Shown: positions 9,224 to 18,311, counted from the first letter of the stretch. The stretch: DNA of 64,000 nt from Achromobacter denitrificans NBRC 15125 (GCF_001571365.1 NZ_BCTQ01000029.1:20019-84018), one strand, 5' to 3'. Translations and numbers: made by a program. Notes: a model not told the origin generated them from the letters alone.

Positions 9224-10585
9224 TCAGGCGCCGGCCACGGTGAGGTGGGTCGGGAAGAGTTCGCCGGCATCGGCCACCGGCAGCGTGTGGTTCAGGGTCC
9301 AGCGGTAGGCCGCGCTCGTGCGCACCACCTCGTCCAGCGGGAACGACACCGAGCCGGCCGTGCCCTTCACGTCGGGCAGGCGGGCGTAGAACATCTGGCG
9401 CAGGCCGGTCAGCGTGAGTTCCTCGGCCATTTCACCGGTGGGGGCGACGCCCTGGACCATGACGCAGAGCTCGTGGCCGGGCTGGTCGCGCAGCGGTTCC
9501 AGGTCGCCCATCACGCCGTCGCGTCCGTACACCTTGTAGTGCAGCTCGTAGCCCGAATCGCCGAAGCGCTCGCGCACCTTCTCGCGCGCCCAGGCGATGA
9601 CGCGGTCCACGTTCTCGATGGTGTAGGGATCCCGGATGCCGCAGAGGCCCATGTAGCGCTCGCCGACCTTGCCGGAACCCTCCAGCTTCACGCGCACCTG
9701 CTCGGCGGGCACGAAGCGCGAGCCGGTGATGCGGGTGGTCTTGTCGCTCAGCTGTTCATAGTTGCAGTGGGTCATGTCGAGCTTGCCGCCGGCGAAATAC
9801 TCTTCGTACGGGTTGGACCGCTCGTACATCGCGTGGCCGGCGACCGACGCGATGGTGCAGCGCTGGTCGGGATGCATGGCGGTGACGCGCACGTCCTCGG
9901 CCGAGATCTCCCCCATCACGGTTTCCTTGCCGCCATAGGGCTCGGCGCAGAACGACGCGCATTCCAGCACCTTGCCCAGGTAATAGGCCTTGTCGGCGTC
10001 GTAGCCCCGGTGCAGCGCCGGCGCGGCGAACACGGCGGCATCCGAGCTGCGGCCGCCGATGACGACGTCCGCGCCGGCTTCAAGCAGCTTGATATAGGGA
10101 TGCACGCCGGCGACCGCCACGATACGGTCCGTGGCGTCGAGCTCCGCCTCGGTCAGGTCGGCGTAGCCGTCCAGGCCGGCCACCTGGGCGCCGTCGCGCA
10201 GCGCCTTGCGCACGCGCTCCTTGTCCACCTCCGAATAGAAGTAGCCGATCTTGAAGGGCGCCAGCCCGTGCTCGGCGGCGATCTCCTTGACGAGCTGCAC
10301 GTACAGGTCCACGCGGCTGTTGGAGCCGGTGTCGCCGGCGGATCCCACGATCATGGGCACGCCCAGCTTGCGCGCGGCCAGAAGCATCTGCTCCAGGTCG
10401 TGGCGCTGCCACGCCAGCGGGCTGGTGGACGTGTCCGATCCCAGCGGCACGGGGCCCACGTCGTCGCTGCCCGAATCGGCGGCGATGATGTCCGGCCCGG
10501 CGGCCACGCCGCGCTGGAAGCTCTCGGTACGCAGCGGGGCGAATCCTAAGTGCCCGTTCGGGCAGATGATGCTCATGGAACGCAT
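9224..10585 (-). CDS. AtuA (DUF1446) family protein
   Basis: 453 residues. AADSGSDDVGPVPLGSDTS near the start and GADVVIGGRSSDAAVFAAPAL near residue 170 are typical of the AtuA/DUF1446 family, named after acyclic terpene utilisation but widespread in other acid-degradation clusters. The reaction is unknown. ATG at 10585 or at 10576 fits; the longer is chosen. First gene of an operon with DUF4387 and a Bug receptor, which suggests uptake and early processing of one organic acid. A sigma-54 promoter stands 58 bases upstream. Confidence 0.87.
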   Translation of the reverse strand: MRSMSIICPNGHLGFAPLRTESFQRGVAAGPDIIAADSGSDDVGPVPLGSDTSTSPLAWQRHDLEQMLLAARKLGVPMIVGSAGDTGSNSRVDLYVQLVKEIAAEHGLAPFKIGYFYSEVDKERVRKALRDGAQVAGLDGYADLTEAELDATDRIVAVAGVHPYIKLLEAGADVVIGGRSSDAAVFAAPALHRGYDADKAYYLGKVLECASFCAEPYGGKETVMGEISAEDVRVTAMHPDQRCTIASVAGHAMYERSNPYEEYFAGGKLDMTHCNYEQLSDKTTRITGSRFVPAEQVRVKLEGSGKVGERYMGLCGIRDPYTIENVDRVIAWAREKVRERFGDSGYELHYKVYGRDGVMGDLEPLRDQPGHELCVMVQGVAPTGEMAEELTLTGLRQMFYARLPDVKGTAGSVSFPLDEVVRTSAAYRWTLNHTLPVADAGELFPTHLTVAGA

Positions 10586-10642
10586 TGGTATAGTCTCTTC
10601 GGTTGGTCGTCCGGTCTCGCTCGTACCGGCCTTGGCTATAAC

Positions 10643-10657
10643 GCAAAATGCGTGCCA
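10643..10657 (-). promoter_or_regulatory. Sigma-54 (-24/-12) promoter of the AtuA operon
   Basis: On the minus strand the sequence is TGGCACGCATTTTGC, which matches the RpoN consensus TGGCACG-N4-TTGC at every fixed base, with ten bases between the GG and GC pairs. Transcription would start near 10631, giving a 46-base leader. The nearest regulator gene in the window, at 6846, is a sigma-54 activator. Confidence 0.85.
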
Positions 10658-10732
10658 GGCGGGAACGCGCCGGCGCCCCGCGAATTTGCTGGGATCCTGG
10701 CGCCTGCTGTCGCGGCAGGCGGGTAAATTTCC

Positions 10733-10755
10733 ACGCATTGCGTGAATTTCACGCA
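10733..10755. promoter_or_regulatory. Palindromic upstream activator site for the sigma-54 promoter
   Basis: TGCGTGAA-T-TTCACGCA (10739-10755) is a perfect 8-1-8 palindrome. It overlaps a second one, ACGCA-T-TGCGT (10733-10743), so three half-sites share the core TGCGT/ACGCA. The sites lie about 80-110 bases upstream of the -24/-12 element, the usual distance for enhancer binding. The same half-site also flanks the promoter itself (ACGCA-N3-TGCGT, 10641-10653). It is 54 bases from the divergent nnrE start and could affect that gene too. Confidence 0.7.
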
Positions 10756-10808
10756 TCCCGACGCCGACGGCCGGCCCCGGCCGGGCGTTTCCCCATGAGG
10801 TATCCGCC

Positions 10809-11444
10809 ATGCAGCCTCGTTATTCCGTTGCCCAGATCCGCGATGCCGAACGCCAGGCCCTGGCGGGCGGTCGGCGCCTGATGCCCTTGGCGGGAGCCGC
10901 GGCCGCGCGTTTCGTCGCGGCGCGGATCCCGCCGGGGACGCCCGTGCTGGCGCTGGCCGGGCCGGGCAACAACGGCGGGGACGCGCTGGAGGCGGCGACC
11001 CTGCTGCGCGCCATGGGCCACGACGTTCGGGTGCTGCTGCCGTCGGGGCCGCAAGGGCTGCCCGCCGATGCCGCCCGGGCGCACGCCGGTTGGGTGGCGG
11101 CGGGCGGCGCCACCCTGTCCACCCTGGAGCCCGGGTACCGGCCCGGCCTGGTCATCGATGGGTTGTTCGGCATCGGCCTGAACCGGCCGCTGGGCGCCGA
11201 TTGGCAAGCGCTGGTGGATACGGTCAACGCCTGGGGCCTGCCGGTGCTGGCGCTGGACGTGCCCAGCGGCCTGGATGCCGATACGGGCGCAGCCCTGGGG
11301 CGGCCGATACAGGCCCGCTGGACGCTATCCTTCATCGCCCGGGCGAGGGGGCTGGATCAGTCCGGGGCCGCGGCGGGCGCTATCGGCGAATCGCACCTGG
11401 ACACGCTGGGCGTGACGATGCCGGCCGGCGCCGGGGGCGCCTGA
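10809..11444 (+). CDS. nnrE: NAD(P)H-hydrate epimerase (YjeF N-terminal type)
   Basis: 211 residues. [10 protein letters not shown] (51-60) and [12 protein letters not shown] then [13 protein letters not shown] are the YjeF_N signatures; the enzyme interconverts R and S forms of hydrated NAD(P)H for repair. Most bacteria fuse this to an ADP/ATP-dependent dehydratase; here the dehydratase half is absent, so it must be encoded elsewhere. Divergent from the AtuA operon. Confidence 0.88.
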   Translation: MQPRYSVAQIRDAERQALAGGRRLMPLAGAAAARFVAARIPPGTPVLALAGPGNNGGDALEAATLLRAMGHDVRVLLPSGPQGLPADAARAHAGWVAAGGATLSTLEPGYRPGLVIDGLFGIGLNRPLGADWQALVDTVNAWGLPVLALDVPSGLDADTGAALGRPIQARWTLSFIARARGLDQSGAAAGAIGESHLDTLGVTMPAGAGGA

Positions 11445-11505
11445 GCGCGATCCGTTCGCTCGGACCCGGGCTTACCCAGAACTCGCTGGCCGCGGGCCCC
11501 GCGCC

Positions 11506-12435
11506 TCAGGCCGGCTTGCCGCCGAAGCGCGACGCGATGTCGGCCGCCAGCGGCGCATAGCGCTCGTTGTCGCGGCCGGCCAGGGCGTTCAGGTGCGCCT
11601 CCGACGCGTCGAACACCCGCCAGTAGATGCGGCCGCAGATCTCGCGGGCCGCGTGGCCGGGCCAGTTGTCCGGCAGCATGGGGCCGGGCAGCTGCGGATC
11701 GTGCAGCACGATCCGGCGCCAGCTGTGCAGCAGCATGACGCGGACGATGAAGGCCTCGGAGGGGGCGGGCGGGGTTTCCAGCAGCTTTTCCAGCGGGCCG
11801 AAGTTCTTGGTGAACTGCCGGTACTGTTCGGCCACGTCATCCAGGTTCCAGCACTGCGAGGCCAGGCTTGCGATGGGCAGTCCGCCGGCGCCGGCCAGGT
11901 CGCGGGCCGACAGCACCAGCGCCCGGTCGGGGATGCCCAGCTTTTCCAGGATGTCGTGCGCCGCGCGCGCCTCGGTGTGCGGATGGGCGAAGAGCCCGGG
12001 CGCGATCATGCCGAACCCTTCCCAGACGAGTTCCCGCCGCAACTCCGCGCGCTCGGCCAGGCCGTTGCCGGTGCGCGGCAGCGCCACCAGCGTCCACTCC
12101 CCGTTCCATTCCTGGGGCGGCCCTTCATAGATGCGCTGGGAGGCGTGCGCGGTATGGCGCAAACCCTGTTCGGAAATCAGGTAGAGGCTGCGGCGCCCGT
12201 GGCGTTCGGACTGCAGCCAGTTCTGCGCGACCAGGCGGAAGACGCTGGTGCGCAGCAGGCGTTCATTGATGCCCAGCGGCGCCAGCAGCTCGATCAGGTC
12301 GCCCAGCCAGATGGCGCCGCCATGAGGGGCGAGGGCGTCGCCCAGCAAGCTGACGCAAAGCGATTTCGCGCGCGGCGGATCGTTCTTGATCAAGCGGGAC
12401 AGGAAACGGTCCAGGGGCGACTGAGGGTTTGCCAT
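11506..12435 (-). CDS. paaX: PaaX family repressor of phenylacetate degradation
   Basis: 309 residues from the ATG at 12435. N-terminal winged helix (LLAPLGINERLLRTSVFRLVAQ), middle and C-terminal PaaX domains with EWTLVALP-like and WRRIVLHDPQLP stretches. PaaX binds phenylacetyl-CoA and then leaves DNA. The frame is open further upstream, with an ATG at 12483, but residues there do not look conserved. It is divergent from paaA, whose promoter region holds a direct repeat suited to autoregulation. Confidence 0.92.
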   Translation of the reverse strand: MANPQSPLDRFLSRLIKNDPPRAKSLCVSLLGDALAPHGGAIWLGDLIELLAPLGINERLLRTSVFRLVAQNWLQSERHGRRSLYLISEQGLRHTAHASQRIYEGPPQEWNGEWTLVALPRTGNGLAERAELRRELVWEGFGMIAPGLFAHPHTEARAAHDILEKLGIPDRALVLSARDLAGAGGLPIASLASQCWNLDDVAEQYRQFTKNFGPLEKLLETPPAPSEAFIVRVMLLHSWRRIVLHDPQLPGPMLPDNWPGHAAREICGRIYWRVFDASEAHLNALAGRDNERYAPLAADIASRFGGKPA

Positions 12436-12473
12436 TAGAGGGGGCCACGGGCGGCCGATATCGGGATCGGCAA

Positions 12474-12500
12474 TATGATACATAAATCTAATGTGATACA
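12474..12500. promoter_or_regulatory. Direct repeat, candidate PaaX operator
   Basis: TATGATACA (12474-12482) and TGTGATACA (12492-12500) repeat with an 18-base period in the AT-rich gap between paaX and paaA. They end ten bases before the -35 box of the paaA promoter and lie just upstream of the chosen paaX start. Position and symmetry suit a repressor of both genes; PaaX binding is inferred. Confidence 0.5.
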
Positions 12501-12509
12501 GATTTGAGT

Positions 12510-12538
12510 TTGACAATGAATTTTTTGTATTAAATAAT
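12510..12538 (+). promoter_or_regulatory. Sigma-70 promoter of the paa operon
   Basis: A perfect -35 TTGACA (12510-12515), a 17-base spacer, and AATAAT (12533-12538), five of six bases of the -10 consensus. The start would be near 12545, giving a leader of about 64 bases before paaA. Confidence 0.75.
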
Positions 12539-12608
12539 CCTTGTATGACATGACGGCACTGCGCAACGTTTGCTTTGCGTTTTCGCAAACCGTCTCAAGG
12601 AGACATAC

Positions 12609-13598
12609 ATGTACGCTCAACTCGTCGAAACCGGCGTCAAGCAGGTCAAGACCGCGGACCAGCTCGAAGGCCAGGAACAGGCGTTCCAGCGCCGCATCGA
12701 CGACGGCATCCGCATCGAGGCCAAGGACTGGATGCCCGAGGCCTACCGCAAGACGCTGGTGCGCCAGATTTCCCAGCACGCGCACTCCGAAATCGTGGGC
12801 ATGCTGCCGGAAGGCAACTGGATCACGCGCGCGCCGTCGCTCAAGCGCAAGGCTATCCTGCTGGCCAAGGTCCAGGACGAGGCCGGTCACGGGCTCTACC
12901 TGTACAGCGCCGCGGAAACCCTGGGCGTGTCGCGCGACGACCTGATCGACGACCTGCACGCCGGCCGCGCCAAGTACTCCAGCATCTTCAATTACCCCAC
13001 GCTCAGCTGGGCCGACATCGGCATGATCGGCTGGCTGGTCGACGGCTCCGCCATCATCAACCAGATCCCGCTGTGCCGCTGTTCCTACGGCCCGTATGCG
13101 CGCGCCATGGTGCGCGTCTGTAAGGAGGAGTCCTTCCACCAGCGCCAGGGCTACGACCTGCTGATGCAGATGTGCCTGCACGGCACGCCCGAGCAGAAGG
13201 CCATGGTGCAGGATTCCCTGAACCGCTGGTGGTGGCCTGCGCTGATGATGTTCGGCCCGAGCGACGCCGACTCCCCCAACAGCGCCCAGTCGATGGCCTG
13301 GAAGATCAAGCTCTTTTCCAACGACGAACTGCGCCAGAAGATGGTGGACCAGACCGTGCCGCAGGCCGAGTTCCTGGGCCTGACCGTCCCCGACCCCGAG
13401 CTGAAGTGGAACGCAGAGCGCGGCCACTACGACTTCGGCGAGATCGACTGGAGCGAGTTCTACGCGGTGCTCAAGGGCAACGGCCCGTGCAACCGCGAAC
13501 GCCTGGCCGCCCGCGTGAAGGCGCACGAGGACGGCGCCTGGGTGCGCGACGCCCTGGTCGCCTACGCCGACAAGCAGGCCGAGCGCAAGGCAGCTTGA
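12609..13598 (+). CDS. paaA: Phenylacetyl-CoA 1,2-epoxidase subunit PaaA
   Basis: 329 residues. The diiron ligands are visible as DEAGH (Glu91, His94) and EESFH (Glu174, His177) in a four-helix ferritin-like fold. PaaA is the catalytic subunit that epoxidises phenylacetyl-CoA with O2. The ATG at 12609 follows AAGGAGA; the frame is open upstream but lacks a ribosome site. First gene of the operon. Confidence 0.97.
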   Translation: MYAQLVETGVKQVKTADQLEGQEQAFQRRIDDGIRIEAKDWMPEAYRKTLVRQISQHAHSEIVGMLPEGNWITRAPSLKRKAILLAKVQDEAGHGLYLYSAAETLGVSRDDLIDDLHAGRAKYSSIFNYPTLSWADIGMIGWLVDGSAIINQIPLCRCSYGPYARAMVRVCKEESFHQRQGYDLLMQMCLHGTPEQKAMVQDSLNRWWWPALMMFGPSDADSPNSAQSMAWKIKLFSNDELRQKMVDQTVPQAEFLGLTVPDPELKWNAERGHYDFGEIDWSEFYAVLKGNGPCNRERLAARVKAHEDGAWVRDALVAYADKQAERKAA

Positions 13599-13607
13599 AA
13601 GGATGAC

Positions 13608-13700
13608 GCCCACCCCCGAAGCGCTGCGCGCTTCCCCCTTGGGCGGGCCCCGCTCAAGGGGCGCCGCTGCGGCCCGGCGTAGCCGGCTCCGCGCGGCCGC
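13608..13700. repeat. GC-rich palindromic repeat, type A, copy 1
   Basis: Between paaA and paaB. It begins CCACCCCCGAAGCGCT, has the inner palindrome GAAGCGCTGCGCGCTTC, and ends near GCCGGCTCCGCGCGGCC. A second copy with the same blocks is at 18179, also inside the paa operon. REP-like; no ORF. Confidence 0.75.
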
Positions 13701-13794
13701 GCTACCGCTCCGGTAGGTGAGCTTCCAGACCCACTCTTCTAACCATTGCAGATCAGGGCGCGCGGCGCGCGCCCGGTATTCAAGGACATCCATC

Positions 13795-14079
13795 ATGAGC
13801 AAAGACTGGCCCCTGTGGGAAGTGTTCATCCGCAGCCAGCACGGCCTGGCGCACAAGCACGTCGGCAGCCTGCATGCGCCCGACGCCGAAATGGCGATCA
13901 ATCACGCGCGCGACGTCTACACCCGCCGCAACGAAGGCCTGAGCATCTGGGTGGTGCGCGCCTCCGACATCTCGGCCAGCAGCCCGGGCGACAAGGACCC
14001 GCTGTTCGAGCCGGCCAACAGCAAGGTGTACCGGCATCCCACCTTCTTCCCGATGCCCGAAGAAATCAAGCATATGTAA
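13795..14079 (+). CDS. paaB: Phenylacetyl-CoA epoxidase subunit PaaB
   Basis: 94 residues starting MSKDWPLWEVFIRSQHGLAH, with NHARDVYTRRNEGLSIWVVR in the middle; this is PaaB, a small structural subunit that bridges PaaAC dimers. It is 196 bases after paaA because a repeat element is inserted in the gap; an AAGGACATC stretch precedes the ATG. Confidence 0.97.
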   Translation: MSKDWPLWEVFIRSQHGLAHKHVGSLHAPDAEMAINHARDVYTRRNEGLSIWVVRASDISASSPGDKDPLFEPANSKVYRHPTFFPMPEEIKHM

Positions 14080-14094
14080 GGCGGCGGGGGAGAC

Positions 14095-14859
14095 ATGGAC
14101 AAGACTCTGTTTGAATACCTGCTGCGCCTGGGCGATTCCTCGCTCATCCTGTCGCAGCGGCTGGGCGCCTGGACCGGCCACGGCCCCATCCTGGAAGAAG
14201 ACCTGGCGCTGACCAACACCGCGCTGGACCTGCTGGGCCAGGCCCGCATGTGGCTGACGCTGGCCGGCGAAGTCGAGAACGCCGGCCGCGACGAAGACGC
14301 GCTGGCCTACCTGCGCGACACGCACCAGTTCCACAACGTGCTGCTGGCCGAGCGGCCCAACGGCAACTACGCCGACACCATGGCGCGCCAGTTCCTGTTC
14401 GACGTCTGGCACTATTTCCTGCTGCAGCGCCTGGAGCAGTCGTCCGACGAACGCGTCGCCGCGATCGCGGCCAAGGCCATCAAGGAAGTGACCTACCACG
14501 TGCGCCGCTCGTCGGACATGGTGGTGCGCCTGGGCGACGGCACGGCGGAAAGCCATGCCAAGATGCAGGCGGCGATCGACGACGCCTGGCGCTTCACGGG
14601 CGAGCTGTTCGCCGACGACGCCATCGACCAGGACGTCGCCGCCCGCGGCATCGGCTGCGAGCTGGCCGCGCTGCGCCAGCCCTGGCTGGCCCACGTGCGC
14701 GAAGTGCTGGAGGAAGCCACCCTGACGGTGCCCGACGAGGCCGCCGCCAACCACCTGGCCCACCGCGGCGGCCGCCAGGGCAGGCACACCGAGGAACTGG
14801 GCTACGTCCTGGCCGAAATGCAGTTCCTGCCGCGCGCCTATCCCGGAGCGAAGTGGTGA
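14095..14859 (+). CDS. paaC: Phenylacetyl-CoA epoxidase subunit PaaC
   Basis: 254 residues, ferritin-like like PaaA but structural. The opening LRLGDSSLILSQRLGAWTGHGP and LEEDLALTNTALDLLGQAR are the family signature. It pairs with PaaA to form the heteromeric core. Its stop overlaps the paaD GTG start by four bases. Confidence 0.97.
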   Translation: MDKTLFEYLLRLGDSSLILSQRLGAWTGHGPILEEDLALTNTALDLLGQARMWLTLAGEVENAGRDEDALAYLRDTHQFHNVLLAERPNGNYADTMARQFLFDVWHYFLLQRLEQSSDERVAAIAAKAIKEVTYHVRRSSDMVVRLGDGTAESHAKMQAAIDDAWRFTGELFADDAIDQDVAARGIGCELAALRQPWLAHVREVLEEATLTVPDEAAANHLAHRGGRQGRHTEELGYVLAEMQFLPRAYPGAKW

Positions 14860-15362
14860 ACGCGCTGGCGCCCGTTTCCGCCGACCAGGTCTACGCCTGG
14901 CTGCAGGAGGTCCCCGATCCGGAGATCCCCGTGCTGTCCGTGGTGGACCTGGGCGTGGTGCGCGAGGTGTCCTGGGACGGCGACGTCTGTGTCGTGGTCA
15001 TCACGCCCACGTATTCCGGCTGCCCGGCGATGCGCGAGATCACCCAGGACATCGAGCAGACGCTGGCCGGCCACGGCATCGCCGAGGTGCGCGTGGAAAC
15101 CCGGCTGGCGCCGGCCTGGACCACCGACTGGATGAGCGAGAAGGGGCGCGAGGCGCTCAAGGGCTACGGCATCGCCGCGCCCGCCGAGCGCGCTGTCGAT
15201 ATCTCCGGCATCAGCCGCCGCGCCCCCGGCCCCGCCATCGCCTGCCCGCGCTGCGGGTCGAGCGACACGCGCCTGGTCAGCAATTTCGGATCCACGTCGT
15301 GCAAGGCGCTGTATCGCTGCGTGTCCTGCCGCGAGCCCTTCGATTATTTCAAGACTCACTGA
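14856..15362 (+). CDS. paaD: PaaD, Fe-S assembly factor of the epoxidase
   Basis: 168 residues from a GTG that forms GTGA with the paaC stop; a second GTG lies one codon upstream. DUF59/MIP18-like domain (VPDPEIPVLSVVDLGVVREV) and a C-terminal Cys4 site (CPRCGSSDT, then CVSC) are both present. PaaD is thought to help install the iron-sulfur cluster of PaaE or the diiron site. Confidence 0.95.
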   Translation: MNALAPVSADQVYAWLQEVPDPEIPVLSVVDLGVVREVSWDGDVCVVVITPTYSGCPAMREITQDIEQTLAGHGIAEVRVETRLAPAWTTDWMSEKGREALKGYGIAAPAERAVDISGISRRAPGPAIACPRCGSSDTRLVSNFGSTSCKALYRCVSCREPFDYFKTH

Positions 15363-15375
15363 TAGCGGTTTCGAA

Positions 15376-16464
15376 ATGAGCCAGAACCAATTCCATTCCC
15401 TGACGGTGGCGTCGGTGGCGCGCAATACGCGCGACGCCGTCGTCGTGACCTTCGACCTGCCCGAGGCGCTGGCGCAAGAGTTCGCCTTCCTGCCCGGCCA
15501 GTACCTGACCCTGCGCACCCGGCTCGACGGCGAGGAACTGCGCCGCTCCTATTCCATCTGTTCCGCGCCGCACGACAAGCTGCTGCGCGTGGCGATCAAG
15601 AAGGTGGACGAGGGCGCGTTCTCCAGCTGGGCCAACCACGAGCTGCAACCCGGCCAGACGCTGGAAGTCATGGCGCCGGCGGGCAATTTCACCGTCGATT
15701 TCTCCCCCGAGAACGAACGCCACTACGTGGCGTTCGCCGTAGGCAGCGGCATCACGCCGGTGTTTTCGCTGGTCAAGACCGCGCTGTCCACCGAGCCCCG
15801 CAGCAAGTTCACCCTGTTCTTCGGTAACCGCGCCTCGTCGGCCGTGCTGTTCCGCGAAGAGATCGAAGACCTGAAGAACCTCTACATGGAGCGTTTCTCG
15901 CTGGTCTACATCATGAGCCGCGAGACCCAGGACATCGAACTGTTCAACGGCCGCCTTGACGGGGACAAAGTCGATCAGCTCATGTCGGCCTGGATGAGTC
16001 CCGAGGATATCGATTACGCTTTTGTCTGTGGTCCGCAGACCATGACCGAAAGCGTGGTCGAGCGGCTGCAGGCCCGCGGCATCCCGAAGTCGAACATCAA
16101 GTTCGAGCTCTTCGGCGCGCCGAAGGGGCCGCGCGCGTTGCGCACCGGCCAGGACGCCCGCCAGGCGCCCGGCAAGGGGCAGTGCGAGGTGACCGTGGTG
16201 CAGGACGGCCACAGCCGTATGTTCGTCATCGACAAGAACAAAGACAGCGTGCTGGATTCGGCGCTGGCGCAAGGGATCGAACTGCCGTATTCGTGCAAGG
16301 GCGGGGTGTGCTCCACCTGTCGTTGCAAGGTGATCGAGGGCGAAGTGGACATGGATGCCAACTTCGCCCTGGAAGACTACGAAGTGGCGCGAGGCTTCAT
16401 CCTGAGCTGCCAGAGCTTTCCGGTCAGCGACCGCCTGGTCATCGACTTCGACCAGGAAACCTGA
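15376..16464 (+). CDS. paaE: Phenylacetyl-CoA epoxidase reductase PaaE
   Basis: 362 residues. FAD-binding domain (RRSYSICSAP near 58), NAD(P) domain (VAFAVGSGITPVFSL near 122), and C-terminal plant-type 2Fe-2S ferredoxin with Cys307, Cys312, Cys315 and Cys345. It passes electrons from NADPH to the PaaA diiron centre. The ATG is 13 bases after paaD. Confidence 0.96.
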   Translation: MSQNQFHSLTVASVARNTRDAVVVTFDLPEALAQEFAFLPGQYLTLRTRLDGEELRRSYSICSAPHDKLLRVAIKKVDEGAFSSWANHELQPGQTLEVMAPAGNFTVDFSPENERHYVAFAVGSGITPVFSLVKTALSTEPRSKFTLFFGNRASSAVLFREEIEDLKNLYMERFSLVYIMSRETQDIELFNGRLDGDKVDQLMSAWMSPEDIDYAFVCGPQTMTESVVERLQARGIPKSNIKFELFGAPKGPRALRTGQDARQAPGKGQCEVTVVQDGHSRMFVIDKNKDSVLDSALAQGIELPYSCKGGVCSTCRCKVIEGEVDMDANFALEDYEVARGFILSCQSFPVSDRLVIDFDQET

Positions 16465-16511
16465 CCCGGCCCGCGCCAGGCAGAAAAAACCTATTCATTT
16501 GGAGAGACGCA

Positions 16512-18176
16512 GTGTCCGAAAAATTCTTCGAGCGCCACCAGCCCCTGCTGGAACAAGCCATGGCCGCGGCCGCCCTGCGCGGCTACTGGAGCCCCTACGC
16601 CGAATCGCCCAGCCCCCGCAACTATGGCGAGACCGCCAATGACGACGGCCGCGCCGCCTTCGAGGCCTTGCGCGGCAAGCCGTTCCCGCTGAACCTGCAC
16701 GACGCCGACGGCACTGTGGGCGGCGAGCAGTCGCCCTACGGCTTCGACCTCGGCATCACCTATCCCCACGTGCCGGCCGACAAGCTGGTCGCCGCGTCCA
16801 AGCGCGCGCTGGAGAGCTGGCGCCGCGCCGGCCCGCGCGCCTGGGTGGGCGTGTCGCTCGAAATCCTGGCCCGGCTGAACAAGCGCAGCTTCGAAATCGC
16901 CTACGCCGTCCAGCACACGACCGGCCAGGGCTTCATGATGGCCTTCCAGGCCGGCGGCCCGCACGCGCAGGACCGCGGCTTCGAAGCCGTGACCTACGCC
17001 TGGCAGGAAATGTCGCGCATCCCGGGCGTGGCCATCTGGGAAAAGCCGCAGGGCAAGAACGATCCCATCCGCATGGAAAAGCAGTTCACCGTGGTGCCGC
17101 GCGGCGTCGCCCTGGTGATCGGCTGCTCCACCTTCCCCACCTGGAACGGCTACCCGGGCCTGTTCGCCAGCCTGGCCACCGGCAACACGGTCATCGTCAA
17201 GCCGCACCCCGGCGCGATCCTGCCCCTGGCCATCACCGTCAAGGTGGCGCGCGAAGTGCTGCAGGAAGCCGGCTTCGATCCCGACGTGGTGCTGCTGGCC
17301 GCCCATGAGGCGGGCGACGACACCGCGCAGAAGCTGGCGCTGGACCCCGCCGTCAAGATCATCGACTTCACCGGCAGCTCGGCCAACGGCAACTGGCTGG
17401 AAGAAAACGCCCGCCAGGCCCTGGTCTACACCGAGAAGGCCGGCGTCAACCAGGTCATCATCGATTCCACGGCCGACCTGAAGGGCGTGGCGCGCAACCT
17501 GGCGTTCTCGCTGGCCTTGTATTCGGGCCAGATGTGCACGGCGCCGCAGAACATCTACGTGCCGCGCGACGGCATCCAGACGCCGGAAGGCCGCGTGAGC
17601 TTCGACGATGTCGCCACCGCGCTGGGCACTGCGCTGGAGAAGGTCGGCGCCGATGCCGCGAAGGCCGTCGAGCTGACCGGCGCGATCCAGAACGAAGGCG
17701 TGGTCGCTCGCATCGAGAAAGCGCGCGCGCTGGGCCTGCCCGTGGTGGCCGACAGCAAGGCGCTGGCGCACCCGCAGTTCGAGAACGCCCGCGTCCGCAC
17801 GCCGCTGCTGCTGCGCACGGAAGCCGGCAACGCCGCCATCAGCCAGGAATGGTTCGGTCCCATCGCCTTCGTCGTGGCCACGGACTCCACCGCCCACAGC
17901 ATCCAGCTGGCGCGCGACAGCGTGATCGAGCACGGCGCGCTGTCGCTGTCGGCCTACACCACCGACGACACCGTCGCCGAACAGGTGCAGGACGCGGCCG
18001 AGGTCTCCGGCGTGTCGCTGTCGCTCAACCTGACGGGCGCGGTGTTCGTCAACCAGACCGCGGCCTTCAGCGATTTCCACGGCACCGGCGCCAATCCGGC
18101 CGCCAATGCCGCCTTGTCCGATTCGGCCTTCGTTTCGAACCGGTTCCGTGTGGTCCAGACCCGTCGTCATATTTGA
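16512..18176 (+). CDS. paaN: PaaN, phenylacetate-pathway aldehyde dehydrogenase
   Basis: 554 residues from a GTG with GGAGAG six bases upstream. Aldehyde dehydrogenase fold: FTGSSANGNWL loop and the catalytic cysteine in GQMCTAPQN (Cys342). The N-terminal third resembles PaaN rather than PaaZ, and there is no C-terminal MaoC hydratase domain. PaaN is found in paa operons that lack PaaZ and is presumed to oxidise the ring-opened semialdehyde; a separate hydratase would be needed. Confidence 0.88.
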   Translation: MSEKFFERHQPLLEQAMAAAALRGYWSPYAESPSPRNYGETANDDGRAAFEALRGKPFPLNLHDADGTVGGEQSPYGFDLGITYPHVPADKLVAASKRALESWRRAGPRAWVGVSLEILARLNKRSFEIAYAVQHTTGQGFMMAFQAGGPHAQDRGFEAVTYAWQEMSRIPGVAIWEKPQGKNDPIRMEKQFTVVPRGVALVIGCSTFPTWNGYPGLFASLATGNTVIVKPHPGAILPLAITVKVAREVLQEAGFDPDVVLLAAHEAGDDTAQKLALDPAVKIIDFTGSSANGNWLEENARQALVYTEKAGVNQVIIDSTADLKGVARNLAFSLALYSGQMCTAPQNIYVPRDGIQTPEGRVSFDDVATALGTALEKVGADAAKAVELTGAIQNEGVVARIEKARALGLPVVADSKALAHPQFENARVRTPLLLRTEAGNAAISQEWFGPIAFVVATDSTAHSIQLARDSVIEHGALSLSAYTTDDTVAEQVQDAAEVSGVSLSLNLTGAVFVNQTAAFSDFHGTGANPAANAALSDSAFVSNRFRVVQTRRHI

Positions 18177-18178
18177 AA

Positions 18179-18256
18179 GCCCACCCCCGAAGCGCTATGC
18201 GCTTCCCCCTAAGGGGGCGCCGCAGCGGACCGGCAGAGCCGGCTCCGCGCGGCCCG
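18179..18256. repeat. GC-rich palindromic repeat, type A, copy 2
   Basis: Between paaN and paaG. It shares CCACCCCCGAAGCGCT, CTTCCCCCT, GGCGCCGC and AGCCGGCTCCGCGCGG with the copy after paaA, in the same order and orientation. Confidence 0.75.
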
Positions 18257-18311
18257 GGGACAGGAATAGATCCATACCTTTGATGAGTGGCGCGCGCCAT
18301 GGATAACTGAT

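Noticed and set aside
16491..18170. 559-codon minus-strand ORF opposite paaN
   Set aside because: Antisense to a clear aldehyde dehydrogenase gene, with no family motif of its own.
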